From positions 1-64,000 of the forward strand of contig JACCGJ010012970.1 of assembly GCA_013407085.1 (NCBI GenBank): a stretch of 64,000 bases of DNA, read 5' to 3'. This DNA comes from Atriophallophorus winterbourni (Eukaryota; Platyhelminthes; Trematoda; Plagiorchiida; Microphallidae). Each line of letters opens with the position of its first letter. Position 1 is the first letter of the stretch. This document shows positions 1 to 10,831 of this stretch, one piece after another. The notes under the pieces were generated by a model. That model saw only the letters and a list, made by a program, of their open reading frames with translations. It was not told the origin of the DNA and did not search any database. Position numbers and translations under genes: made by a program.

Positions 1-622
<622 letters not shown>

Positions 623-902
623 ACGTTGATAAGTGGATTGAGTGATATGTATTGTTAGAAATGTGGCACATGTGCAATTGTTGACTTTCTTTTGATTATC
701 ATGTTTGATATTTTCTCAATCTTACCTTGGAATGTTTTTGTGATTATAAGTTCTCTATTTCAAACCACAATTGATTTGATTTGCAAATTATATCGTATTT
801 ATTTATTATTTAATATGTGTTCACTTTGGTTCCGTGCTTGCCACCTAAGTCAAATCTTACTCGTTTAGACGTACTGTGCCTTTATCCGCATTCGATAGTT
901 TA

Positions 903-2280
903 TGATTTATTCATAGATTTATTCATAGATTATATGCAGGTAAAAAGCTATGCTTAACAAGACCCACAAAAATGTACATCGGGTCGGATGGTAAAAATAT
1001 CAAAATATTGTTAGATTATTGTCAAACACAAAAAACATACTTTTCCATGTGGATATCTAGTGATTTTTTGAAAACTTCAACAGTTCCAGATTGTACCACA
1101 TGAGTAGGTAAACTGTTCCACAGTTGCACATTGCGAACGGAAAATGCATATTTGCGGCAGTTCAACCTGCTATGCTGTTGGTAAAGTTTTAATTGGTGAC
1201 CTCGCAGATGTGTGTTATGGGAAAGATGAAACAAATGACCGCAAGGATGATTTGTTTGATTAAGCACTGTCCAAATGAATATAAGTGCTCCTCGTTTCCG
1301 TCTGTATTCAGCCGAATGCAAATTCAATAATTTAAGTCGCGTTTCGTATGGATAATTTGATAGTCCCAGGACGAGTTTTGTCGCTCTGCGCTGTGGAGTT
1401 TCTAATAGCAGAATATCTTTTTTCAACCAAGGATCCCATGCCGGTATAGCATATTCAACATGAGGACGGATGTACGTTGAAATCAATTTGCAGGCAATAT
1501 TGGGGTCAAACGAACCTAGGACTCTTTTAAGGAGACCCAAGTTGTTTTCAGCTTTGCAGGCAGCCAGTCGACATTGCATTGAGTTTCCTAAGTCTGATTG
1601 GATAATCACACCTAAATCTTTTTCGGAGGAGGCGGGTTTAATAACAGTGCGACCAAGATAATATTCTTTGCTCGACTTGCTGTTGAGAGACAATAGGCTG
1701 CATTTCGAAGCATTCAGGGGCATTTCGTTGTCTATGGACCAAGTGTGAATCATATCGAGATCCCGTTGCAGGTTCTGTGTGTCGTCTGTGGAGTCTATCT
1801 TGCGCCAAAGCTTTGCGTCATCAGCGAAAATAAGCACGGACGACTGTAATACAGTAGGCAAGTCGTTTATATATATTAAAAACAAAAGCGGTCCGAGGAC
1901 TGATCCTTGTGGGACACCACGGGCAACTTTAATCGACTCGGATAGTTCGTTTTTGACTCTCACGTACATCTCACGAGATATCAACCATTCTTTAATCCAT
2001 GCATGGAGTTTACCCTGTACTCCGTAGGTGAGTAGTTTCGACGAAAGTATTTCGTGATTCACACGATCGAAGGCTTTTGAGAAATCGATATAAATTACGT
2101 CCACGGAGTGGCCGGCATCCAGTAGCTCAGACCAAGATTCTTTTGCTAATAGCAAGTTTGTCAGACAGGATCGTTTTTTCCTGAATCCATGCTGGGCCTC
2201 GGAGATTAAATTATTAATCTCAAAGTGATTCCGTAAGGCATCAGCTATTATGGACTCCATTACTTTGGATAGCACTGGAA
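903..2280 (-). mobile_element. CR1-A non-LTR retrotransposon, 5'-truncated copy
   Basis: A minus-strand LINE fragment with the 3' end on the left. The 3' terminus carries two copies of a 12-bp unit (ATTTATTCATAG as read on the plus strand, 904-930), resembling the short tandem tails of CR1 elements. The terminal sequence (GACCCACAAAAATGTACATC, 960-979) recurs at about 17823 and 48804, the 3' ends of two larger CR1-A copies. Similarity to those copies stops near 2280, marking the 5' truncation. It contains one uninterrupted RT reading frame. Confidence 0.88.
1022..2275 (-). CDS. CR1-like reverse transcriptase, C-terminal 417 residues
   Basis: The frame encodes the reverse transcriptase used for target-primed reverse transcription of a non-LTR retrotransposon. 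Visible RT motifs in order are QHGFRKKRSCLTNLL, DVIYIDFSKAFDRVNH (first catalytic Asp in IDFSKAFD), GVPQGSVLGPLLFLIYINDL, and the catalytic FADD box in VLIFADDAKLW. The CR1-type C-terminal region follows, with PHVEYAIPAWDPWLKKD and LWNSLPTHVV. The first visible Met (MLSKVMES) lies inside the RT domain, so this is a 5'-truncated fragment with no native start; the EN domain and ORF1 are absent. There is no stop or frameshift over 417 codons, unlike the other CR1 copies here, which suggests a younger insertion. It cannot mobilise itself without EN. Confidence 0.9.
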   Translation of the reverse strand: MLSKVMESIIADALRNHFEINNLISEAQHGFRKKRSCLTNLLLAKESWSELLDAGHSVDVIYIDFSKAFDRVNHEILSSKLLTYGVQGKLHAWIKEWLISREMYVRVKNELSESIKVARGVPQGSVLGPLLFLIYINDLPTVLQSSVLIFADDAKLWRKIDSTDDTQNLQRDLDMIHTWSIDNEMPLNASKCSLLSLNSKSSKEYYLGRTVIKPASSEKDLGVIIQSDLGNSMQCRLAACKAENNLGLLKRVLGSFDPNIACKLISTYIRPHVEYAIPAWDPWLKKDILLLETPQRRATKLVLGLSNYPYETRLKLLNLHSAEYRRKRGALIFIWTVLNQTNHPCGHLFHLSHNTHLRGHQLKLYQQHSRLNCRKYAFSVRNVQLWNSLPTHVVQSGTVEVFKKSLDIHMEKYVFCV

Positions 2281-2439
2281 TGTTTTAGTTGATAGAATGC
2301 TTGTGTCTAGTTTGCTCACCTTTGTTTTCATTTTTAGAAAAGTGATATTAATACTTTCAAAATCAACCGAATGTTTAACTCTTCCACGTCTACATACGTA
2401 ACATATGCTTGGTAGATATTCTATGTTCAGTATGTTAGA
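2281..2439. other. short unassigned stretch
   Basis: AT-rich sequence between the truncated CR1-A copy and the hammerhead repeat. I see no coding or repeat signal. Confidence 0.5.
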
Positions 2440-2470
2440 TGTTTATTCATGCCTGGAGATCCTGATCCTA

Positions 2471-2515
2471 CTCTCCTTAATTAATGAGTGCAAGCAGAAT
2501 GAAATCGATGTTAGA
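2471..2515 (+). ncRNA. degenerate hammerhead ribozyme (HHR-1)
   Basis: Core-like order TAATGA, a GTGC stem-loop, GAAAT and TCGATG. The CUGAUGA box is altered (TAATGA), and the CCGGTC preceding the cleavage site reads TCGATG. Probably inactive; identified by alignment to the intact copy at 8256-8297. Confidence 0.5.
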
Positions 2516-2684
2516 GTGTTAGTTCGTGATGGGAATGCATTAAAATGAGGATTGTTTTGTTCGAGCTTTTGGCTTTAACCCACGTGTTTGAGAAAGTTTC
2601 TCGTGGCTACCTTATCCAACAGTGGAATACATCATGCTAACCATTTCTTCGCCGTTTGAAGACATGTAGATCCGGATCCAACTA

Positions 2685-2727
2685 TTCCTACTTGATGAGT
2701 GCAAACAGAACGAAACCGGTCTTCGTG
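2685..2727 (+). ncRNA. hammerhead ribozyme motif (HHR-1), C3 changed
   Basis: Reads TTGATGA, stem-loop GTGC-AAACA-GAAC, GAAA, then CCGGTC. Compared with the consensus, the first core base is U rather than C (UUGAUGA) and stem II has one mismatch. The strand that should close stem I (GTGGGG in other copies) has become a GT microsatellite. Likely inactive. Confidence 0.65.
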
Positions 2728-2747
2728 TGTGTGTGTGTGTGTGTGTG
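2725..2747. repeat. (GT)n microsatellite
   Basis: A short GT run directly after the hammerhead core, lying where other copies have the GTGGGGTGTG stem I strand. It may have expanded from that GT-rich sequence. Confidence 0.9.
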
Positions 2748-2829
2748 CGACGGAAATGCATGCAACTGCGGATTAGATGTTCTATATTTCGAATATGTTG
2801 ATATTTTAGAATAATGTAATTTTTAAAAT

Positions 2830-4719
2830 TAAATATCATTTATTGTAATGAAAGAGGTAATAGGACTAAATTTCAGAAGATATGCATATTATATGTGTGA
2901 TTACTGCGGTTGATTACATTTAGCAGCGTACTGCATAATAAGTTCTGGGCATTACAGATATTACGGGTTATTCAAGTGCGAGTAATACAATCGGATTCTG
3001 TGAAACAGTAAGTGAAAAATGATAAACGTTGTAATGCCATTTATATTCATTTACTGAAATTTAGTTATCGTGCTATAATCGCATCCGGATCAAAACGTGA
3101 AAATAGTGCTTCCAACTATTTCCTCCAGAATAGGATGGGGAATGAACAGAAAAGTATTGTAAAATGGCGACAAGCCACTTTTAGTTGGATTCATAATTGC
3201 CTATTTGATTACCTACTTTGTTCAGACACGAGCAGGTTTGCAAACATTGCATTGATTTTGCTAATCATCAAAACATAAACATTTTGTAGGTGGAGGAACT
3301 AGATCTCTTTTTTGATTCAACGTCTATTGCGTTGATCTCGAAAGATTCCATGACCCTCGAAGCAACATTAAACATGTAAGCTCGTGATTCGCAACAACTC
3401 TTCACTTGCCAATCAATTCGATCCTGAGGTTGAGCTTACTAAATTCAATCACGTTTATTCACGAATCCCACAACCTCAGAGAAAGACATTTGGTGAAAAC
3501 GTTCATTACAGACATGACAGAGAATTATAACTCGTACATGTCTTTTATTGGTAAATCCCGTTACGATAACACTGACTACTACATGTCTGTACCAGTTGTT
3601 CATTTCATCTGATTTGCCAATCGATTTCGTGCTATTCATTCCATTTCAAGCACTCAAACGTTGGTTTCTTTTAACCGACCATGTTAAATTGCATATCATT
3701 CAATAGCAACTGATGTAGTCCATTAGTTCATGTAATTAATGAGAGTACTGCACGAACAGTTGTGATGCATTCTCTTGCAACCCAAATTTTGCGGGTTTGC
3801 GCTTTTGCCGTCGGACTAGTTGTCTCATCCTTATCAATGTTGTGTATTTTGATGTTGCTCTGCATGTCACCAGAGAGATACTGATTAATAATCTTGGTTG
3901 GTGCCTTTGATATCACTACATTATGAGTACGATCAAGTTAACAAATATTTTTATTTGTTTGTTTCGAAGTAGCTGACTTAGAAATATATTCGCTGTACGA
4001 GTTTAAACCGTGACAAATTGGAAATTGTCGACTGACTAAGATTCCAGTGAGGCAAGAGGGCGAATTATTTTGCCAGATCACCTCAATTTATTAGAGAAAA
4101 CCTATTAATTATAAAAATGGTGTAGAATTTGTATTTTATAGGCAGAATGAACAACCGGAATTCTTAATTATAAACCAGTTTTTGATAGTTTACCATAAAA
4201 CTTGTTAACTCGATTTGGACCAACTTGTTGTGGCATAATGGTTAACATTTTAGAAAATATTCCTGCAAGGAAATGGTCTAAATTTGTGAAAGAATCTTAG
4301 AATATTCAGGGTTATCTTAACAAATATCAAGCTGATGAATATAACCTGATAAAAGAGATAATCAATCCAAACACATGACAATTTCGACCAAGCTCAATCA
4401 ATTCAGTTCAATTCAATATAACAGTGGATCGACAGAAATAACAGTGGATTATCGGATTTCGTTCGCATCGTAAACTAGGTAACGGTTGTCCGTAACATAA
4501 TATGCAAAGTATTTCAGCAGCTAACAATATATGTAAGCTTAGAATTCATATCGTGAACAAGAAACAAAATTTTCTGCGCACTCTCATGAGATTAAATAAT
4601 ATACTGGATGGATCTCACATTTTCGATGCAACTCAGCTAAATTGCAACACACAATGCCTAGTAAACTTGACGCAAAATAATCCGTATTATTTATAATCCA
4701 CAAAAGCGGTCTGAATCGG
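2830..4719. other. unassigned AT-rich region
   Basis: No protein domain, repeat shared with the rest of the window, or RNA gene recognised. Only short ORFs occur, without family signatures. A weak Cys/His-containing minus-strand frame at 3445-3639 is too short to call. Confidence 0.5.
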
Positions 4720-4796
4720 GAAGAACATTACGAAGCGAATATGTGTAGGTCAGGGATTGGATGGTGTTTGTTCGCTGAGTTAGCATTGTAACATTG

Positions 4797-4842
4797 GGAC
4801 GTTTCGTCATCAAGCTAGATGACATCGTCAGCTGAGCTCCTT
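4797..4842 (-). ncRNA. hammerhead-like motif in PLE-1 3' region
   Basis: On the minus strand: CUGACGA, a 6-bp stem II (GUCAUC/GAUGAC), GAAA, then CGUC, matching the hammerhead core order with a very short stem III as in Penelope ribozymes. The flanks do not form a convincing stem I (only one pair next to the core), so it is either decayed or needs a longer-range stem. Position just 3' of the PLE ORF supports the assignment. Confidence 0.45.
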
Positions 4843-4906
4843 GCGAATTTTTTGTAACCGTCGTGTTTTCTGATTTTATACGCCAACCGTTCTATTTGTT
4901 TCCTCG

Positions 4907-7100
4907 TCATTGATTGTTCTCAATTTCACACGATTTAATGTTCGGTTCCTCATTGACACATACATGTCGTCCAACGTGTTGATTCAATGATCGCGTTGTG
5001 GAGTGCCACGCCTTGAAGAATTTCCGTATGTGGCGCGTGCGTCCCCATTCAATGACTCTGGTTCCATTCCAGTTGACTTGGTGTCCTTCTTGGTCGACGT
5101 GAATTGATAGTAACGATTTGTAATCGTGCCTCCTTACCGCTGATTGGTGTTCACTCAGTATGGTAACCAGCCTCCTTCCAGTTTGACCCACGTATTGCAT
5201 CTCACAATCGGCGCACGGGATTTTTTAGACCACGTTTGTTTTGACTTCTTCTTTCAAGCTATCTTTCAATTTACACAGCTGATTGCGGAGTGTTCGCGTA
5301 TGTCTGTGTGCAACATTGATTCCGAGTGGTCGCATTACTCTTGTAGCGATTTCTGAAACATTCTCAATGTATGGTAAAGGTTTCCTGACCTGTGTGTTTG
5401 GTTGCTCCGTAGACAAGCTTCTTGTCGATTTGTATCAAATTATAAAGCTCTTCGGGTAACCGTTCTTCTTCAGGACATTGAAAAGGTATGATTTCGTCCT
5501 CTATCAGCGTTTCAGACGAGTTGCAGTGCGTCTGCGCTCAGTTGAACAGCGTTCGTACGCATCTCATTTGTGTGCAATCGAATGCTTGATTTTAAAGTTT
5601 AGAATTTTGTCCGTAAGTGTGTGCTTCCGGTAAACACTTGTCTGGAAAGATCCTTTGTCACTTCTAGTTACGAAGACATCCAAGAACAGTAGGCACCCGT
5701 TGATTTCAGTTTCTTTTGTGAACTGTATTCCTGTGAAGACGCAATTCAGTAGATTTTGAGCGATTTTTACTTGCGATTTGTTTATTATGACAAAGGTGTC
5801 GTCCACGTAGCCTACCCAAAGTTTCGGTTTTATTTGAGGAATGGCAATGCGTTTGAATCTCTACATTACTGCTTCCGTTATCAGTCCAGAGATAGGTGAC
5901 CCCATTGGAGCTCCTTTGACCTGCTCATACATTTTTCCATTAAACTTGAGACAAAGGTCGAAGAGCGTCATTAGTTCCTCATGAGTAACTCGATTTCCGC
6001 CATATGTTGTTCCGTGTTCCGTTAGCAGCGACTTTAAGGTCGATCGACGTGAATTGGGCAGTGACATCGAATGAGATCATCAGCTCGTAGTCAGGAATCT
6101 TCAAGTTTTGCAGTTTTTTGAGAAATTCCTCTGCCGATTGTTCGGAATGGTCCGAGCCTCTGACGAGATGTAGGAGTTTTCTTCGTAGTTCTTTCGACAA
6201 TCTATACGAGAGTGCTCCCGGCAGTGAAACAATTAGATGCAGTCAGATACCTTCTTGGTGCACCTTTGGTAGATCGCAGAATCGCGGAATTGAGGAATCT
6301 TCCGGTTTCATTTGGAAATATTCAACACTGGTAATCTGTGTCTTGAACTTCAGTCTTTTGAGAGCAGCGTTAATCTTGTTTTCTTGTCGTTTTATATCAT
6401 ATTCATTGACTTGCCGGTTGGTGGTCGTGTCCCGCTGCAGTTCTTCAGCTTCCTCGATGTAATCAACTTTATCCATGACTACCGTCATTCGCCCTTCGTC
6501 TGCTGGTAAAATGACTATGTTCTCTTCGTTTTTAAGTTGTTTGATGGGTTTCCTTTCCTCATAGCTAAGCATCGGGTGTTCTAAGTTTCTCTGCAATGTG
6601 GAAATGATTTTTTGCCGAATATTTTCCCTTGCGTCTTGATCCAGATACTGAGATTAGATTACATCCTCCAGACCTGCTAAGAATTCACTTGCGTCGGCAT
6701 CCCGATAATCAAAGTTTAGTCCATTTGCAAGCAGCCGTTTTTCGGTTGTTTTCAATTACATTGTTGAGAGGTTTCTCACCCATGTTTCTGCGTAATTATC
6801 CTATTCATGAGGCAATTCTTAGCAATTTCAAATCAAGTGTTCTTCGCTTCTTCATTTTTGCTCGGCTCGTTTTCATCTTAATTGATTTCTCCAGGTCATC
6901 TGTTAGTTGCTGCCCCATGTGGACGTCACACCTGGCTAGTTCTTCCTTCATTATAGCTTTGTTAATTGCACGTGGATGATTGAGGGTGGACGACGTTGTA
7001 AGCATTTCGGTGTTAGTCGGTTTCGTTTGCATTCGTGTAAAAAAAGCTGCTCGTTCGTTGATGCTGCTCTATGGCGGTATGTTTGGCATGGTCTGGCATA
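4907..7100 (-). pseudogene. Penelope RT plus GIY-YIG endonuclease, frameshifted
   Basis: Domains from N to C: an upstream region with ILPADEGRMTVVMDKVDYI (about 6510-6450); LPKVHQEG and SFDVTAQFTSIDL, the first catalytic Asp motif of Penelope RTs (about 6275-6040); GAPMGSPISGLITEAVM (about 5925-5861); YVDDTFVIIN, the catalytic YVDD box (about 5810); an RT-EN linker with GINVAHRHTRTLRNQL; then the GIY-YIG endonuclease with MQYVGQTGRRL, an H-x5-GH segment and VIEWG (5200-5000). The endonuclease nicks the target and the RT copies element RNA from it. The ORF is split into at least six overlapping pieces by frameshifts and stops, so it is dead. Order and motifs leave little doubt about the family. 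Confidence 0.88.
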
Positions 7101-7165
7101 CTTGAGCGTGTCTCGCCCAAAATTGTTCAATAGTTTGGGGAAATATCCATATTGCTAAAGTGAAA

Positions 7166-7989
7166 ATGGGCCTTAATTCGACAACAAATATTCGCCAATA
7201 TACACCACGGAAAAGTCGGAGGTATTGTTTACCGATGAAAAATTATTCATGCAATTTTTCTAGTAACAATTTACTATTGCTAAAACCTTTTATGCCTCGA
7301 GACTACAGATACCGTCATCGTATTACGGGACGTAATGTAATTAGCCAACGGACGAGACTGTATTTTGAAAGTAGTATAACGCTACGAAAGTCAACTGTGA
7401 TAAACTGACTACATCGTCATCCAGTTTAACTATCTCTTTCAAGCACTAATAACAAGTAACGCCAGTAAAACGGTTGAACGGATCGACATAATGGATTCGA
7501 AAGATATTGTCCAAAACGTTATTAGATGCTGAGCGTAAACCAGAAAAGTTAATGACTTCTCGACATAGTTAATAGTCAACCTAATCAATCTAGTCGACGT
7601 ATGCCTCAAATTTTCATCAAAATCTCAAAAATAATTTGATCCAAGAACATACGCAATGATGCTTGACGACAGCAACGACGAAACCCAGTTTAGATACTTG
7701 GAAACCATCCGTTTACTGAGCAATATTGCACCAATTTGTTGATTCACGACAAGCTGTACTAACAAGAAGGAATGTTACGCATGATAGAGTTTAACCCTAA
7801 GATCTTCTATCGTGTGTTTAATGATGAAATAAACTGCGTCCTCACCCGCTTCAGCTGAACCGAAAACAACTGCATTAGAAACCATCAAAGAACAAGCCAT
7901 TTTTTATCATCTGTCCTAAGACCAACAGAACATGCGATATACGTACCATATCTGTCCATCTTAACCGCTGCTGGTCTTCAAATAAATGT
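7166..7989. other. unassigned region
   Basis: No domain, repeat or RNA signal recognised between the PLE and the next CR1 fragment. The CR1 fragment may begin somewhat left of 7990. Confidence 0.45.
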
Positions 7990-8255
7990 CCCGTTAGAAA
8001 CCTGGCTTTACGCATCAGTTTATCTGAAGACCGAGAAGTTTCTTGGTGCCGACGGAATAACTATTCTCATGTTCAAGCAACGTGCGTAATTCATATAACA
8101 TACACTCATATAAACAAGGAGCGCTTGTATGCCACTGTTGGATAAGGCCTGTACGACCGACCTGTTCAAAGCATGTGTCCAAACACATGTTAAATGGGGT
8201 TTAACCCATAACCATGAAACAAAATATTCATTTGCATGCTTTTCCGTCATTCACA

Positions 8256-8297
8256 CCCCACGACCGGTTTCGTGCTGTTTGCACTCATCAGGTAGAG
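8256..8297 (-). ncRNA. hammerhead ribozyme, all core bases intact (HHR-1)
   Basis: Minus-strand order: stem I strand CUCUAC, core CUGAUGA, stem II GUGC-loop AAACA-GCAC (four Watson-Crick pairs), core GAAA, minimal stem III CCGG, UC, cleavage site, then the second stem I strand GUGGGG. Stem I gives six pairs (C-G, A-U, U-G, C-G, U-G, C-G). Predicted self-cleavage lies between bases equivalent to 8262 and 8261. The two-pair stem III without a loop is the minimal form known from schistosome Sm-alpha and Penelope hammerheads, which often work as dimers. Confidence 0.85.
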
Positions 8298-8612
8298 ACA
8301 GTAAGATCAGGATCCGCATGCGCTTGAAACAGTGGATGAATGGTAAACAAGGAGCCCTTGTATGTCACTGTTGGATAAGGCTGGTATGACCAACCTGTTC
8401 AAAGCATGTGTCCAAACACATCAGACAACATGCAGATGCATACAAATAAGCATTTTGGTTCATGGTTATGGGTTTAACCCCATTATACATGTGTTTGGAC
8501 AAATTTTTTTAAACAGGTTGGTCGTACCAGCCTTATCCAACAGTGGCATACAAGCGCTCCTTGTTTACCATTCCCCCACGGTTTCAAGCGCATGCGGATC
8601 CTGATCTTACTG

Positions 8613-8655
8613 TCCCTACTTGATGAGTGCAAACCGAACGAAACCGGTCGTGGGG
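8613..8655 (+). ncRNA. hammerhead ribozyme motif (HHR-1), C3 changed
   Basis: Plus-strand partner of the inverted copy: UUGAUGA, GUGC-AAACC-GAAC, GAAA, CCGGUC and GUGGGG, with stem I strand CCCUAC. The conserved first core base is U instead of C and stem II carries a mismatch, so activity is doubtful. Confidence 0.7.
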
Positions 8656-9010
8656 TGTGAATGACCGAAAAGCATGCAAATGAATATTTTGATACACTCA
8701 TATACTTTTCTAGTACAACACTTATGAATATCGTGATTCCAAATCATTGGAAACGTGAAATAATTTCTCCTATTTATGAAGGAAAAATAACACCGATATT
8801 TTTAATTACCGGCCCATTACTTTTGACCTGTGATTCTTAAACTAGTTGAAAGCATTATTGGTGATGAATTAATGAAACATTTTGAAAACCATCAGGTGCT
8901 TCCAATAAATGAGAACAAGTGTAAACGAAATTATTCTTGCTTATCTAATCTGTCGATAACGGTGAACGATTTGTCTTAAGCGTTAGATGATGGTCAGGCG
9001 ATTGATATGT

Positions 9011-10060
9011 GAAAATGGGTAACTTCGACTAAACTGTAGAATATATTTACATTTGTTCGTGTTAGATTTACTTGATTTTATCTTCCACCGTTAGTCAATC
9101 AACTGACCAACATAAATTTAAAACTAAATTGAACGAGTTTTCATATTTGACATTCTAATTTTGACAATCCTTAGCTTTGTGTTAAGCCTAATGATTTTTA
9201 GAACATTAAATACCATGAAACACCTTGAAACCTTGGGTGGAATCTTATGCGGAGTTATTCTATGGTGAGGAATTTGTGATTAACTATGCCTGGAATTCAT
9301 TGAACAGCTTGCACTTATCGGGTATATCAAACTCTTGAAAGTGCGGGACAACCGTTTGTCTTTTAGCTCATTCACTGCGGACAAAGTTGGAGCAAGTTTG
9401 CCATTTGCTGGGCCGAGATAAACAATGCGAACGAGAATTATCCTAATGATCAAATATAATCGAAGCTATTATGTGTCGAAACATTCTGAACGCGCATAAC
9501 ATTATTAACTTTATTTATTCACACAGAAAGCTTTTCGATATAAGATAAATTTTGAATATTAGGAGCAATGCTACCAAACTAAGGTTCCCACTGCAACGAA
9601 TGAGCGGAACAGTGACAAAATCTTTCCATAATTATTTTTTTAAGGTAAAATCTCATATGTGTTTCGGTCGTTTTCCATATTATTTTTTATTTGTATTACA
9701 TTTTTGTGTAATCTGCTTAACGGATCGAAATTTCCCATCAGGTATTTTAAGTATACGTTAAGTTTACCTAACATACCTATGCTTTATTTTACTATATTTC
9801 AATCTATCGTGTTATGTTCACAAACGAACTGAGACTGGAGTATCATTTTATAATAAAACTCAGTCTCAGGAACACAGCAATCAAATTCTGGAAACAAATA
9901 CAATGAACGTTATACCAATGTCCCCGTATGAATACACTACAGTAAAGAATCAATTACGTTCATGATCTATTCTTTTCCGTCAATCTTGGCTAGATTAATA
10001 TAATTTGAACTAGGATCTTATATTAGCATTCGATGATTTTGAAACAGCAATGTTCTTGAA
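9011..10060. other. unassigned AT-rich region
   Basis: No recognised domain or repeat. Short ORFs only, including 9552-9761, with no support as an exon. Confidence 0.45.
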
Positions 10061-10066
10061 ATGCAG

Positions 10067-10295
10067 GTATATCAAAATGCTGGTCTGGCAATCAACGCTG
10101 TTTTATCTAAATGTGGCGAACATTCACATGAATCAGTAACAGGCCAAGTGTTTTATTACATGACCGCAAAAATCGTCACTTCGGGTGAATGGTTTGGCGA
10201 CGATGACGAATTACAACTCCGATTCCTGCGGACATTATCGGAACAAAAAGAACTTTGCGACCACGTGTTTTTGTTATCACAACCTGGAATGATTG
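10067..10295 (+). CDS. candidate host gene internal exon, function unknown
   Basis: A 229-bp open segment bounded by an acceptor (ATGCAG before 10067) and a strong donor (GTGAGT at 10296). It encodes 76 residues plus one base, starting VYQNAGLAINAVLSKCGE and ending LLSQPGMIG, with an acidic central part (EWFGDDDELQLRFL). Composition is unlike the transposon ORFs and there is no stop, frameshift or repeat match, so I infer a host exon. I do not recognise the protein family. It could continue to 15771, where a phase-compatible acceptor exists. Upstream exons were not found. Confidence 0.5.
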
Positions 10296-10831
10296 GTGAG
10301 TAATTATTTGTCTATAATTATAGTATAACACGCTAGATTTGTTGCGATGAATTTGTTTTTCAAATTGTGAAACCGACCCAGCTATAAAAACCATTTAAAC
10401 AGAACAATATTTTGGAAATTAAATCTTCCCAAAAATCAGATTATATGATTTCATATCGTTTTCCTTGCGATATGGGCTATATTATATTGTATTACTCATG
10501 TTTAGAATAATTTCATATAGAAACTGGCGCTGTTTGAAGGTGTAAAATAAGTGGATATGATGGCAATTTGTGCGTCGTTTAGTAAAATATGTCTGTTGAA
10601 TGTAACCTAAGTACATCGTTTTTCTTACTAGCATGTTTCATTGGAACAAAACCGTTTTTGTGCCAATGCATGGTTTGAATTCCTATCTACATGCACCGCT
10701 TGTATGGCACTGTTAGATAAGGCTGGCACGACCAACCTGTTCAAACACAGGTGTCCAAACAGATGCATAATGGGGTTTAACCAAAAACCATAAACCAAAA
10801 TGCTCATTTGCATGCATCTCCATCACACACA

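Larger units (their letters stand above)
2440..2800 (+). repeat. HHR-1 tandem units (two hammerheads, about 211-bp spacing)
   Basis: Two plus-strand copies of a unit also found at 8.1, 10.7, 12.9, 19.6 and 21.7 kb. Each contains a purine-rich lead (GGATCC...), a hammerhead-like core and a following GCATGCAA-like segment. The ATGAG of the first core (2484) and of the second (2695) are 211 bp apart, giving the unit length. Tandem units each bearing a hammerhead are the known plan of Sm-alpha satellites, retrozymes and Penelope pseudo-LTRs. No ORF is present. Confidence 0.7.
4720..7165 (-). mobile_element. Penelope-like element (PLE-1), nearly full ORF, broken
   Basis: A minus-strand retroelement whose single ORF runs from about 7100 down to 4907 with several frameshifts. 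It combines a Penelope-type RT with a C-terminal GIY-YIG endonuclease, the diagnostic pairing of endonuclease-positive Penelope-like elements. A hammerhead-like sequence lies just downstream of the ORF (4797-4842, same strand), where Penelope pseudo-LTRs carry such ribozymes. Exact ends and target duplications could not be fixed. Confidence 0.88.
8113..8691. mobile_element. HHR-1 inverted-dimer element with 13-bp target duplication
   Basis: A non-coding insertion flanked by perfect direct repeats ATACACTCATATA (8100-8112, 8692-8704). The left part (8113 to about 8455) is about one and a half HHR-1 units in minus orientation, including the intact hammerhead at 8256-8297. The right part is one unit in plus orientation with a hammerhead at 8613-8655. 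Shared unit landmarks are AACAAGG near the left edge and near 8344, GGTTGGTCGTACCAGCC, and GCATGCAAATGAATATTTTG at the outer end. There is no ORF, so movement must depend on a partner, plausibly a Penelope-like RT. Penelope copies often carry inverted pseudo-LTRs. Confidence 0.82.
7990..9010 (+). pseudogene. CR1-like RT N-terminal fragment, interrupted by a hammerhead element
   Basis: The plus strand encodes decayed CR1 sequence: GADGITILMFKQ (the KAPGPDGI-type linker) before position 8113, and NHWKREIISPIYEG, ILKLVESIIGDELMKHFE and NYSCLSNL after 8704. Frames shift repeatedly. A 579-bp hammerhead element splits it, bounded by a 13-bp duplication of the CR1 sequence (8100-8112 and 8692-8704). 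RT catalytic boxes lie further downstream and are missing. Confidence 0.75.

Noticed and set aside
3400..3640. Overlapping frames on both strands with a CxxC on the minus strand
   Set aside because: Too short, with no match to any pattern I know. Probably chance from an imperfect palindrome.
4797..4842. Active hammerhead in PLE-1
   Set aside because: Core order and stem II are good, but stem I does not form next to the core. Listed only as a hammerhead-like motif.
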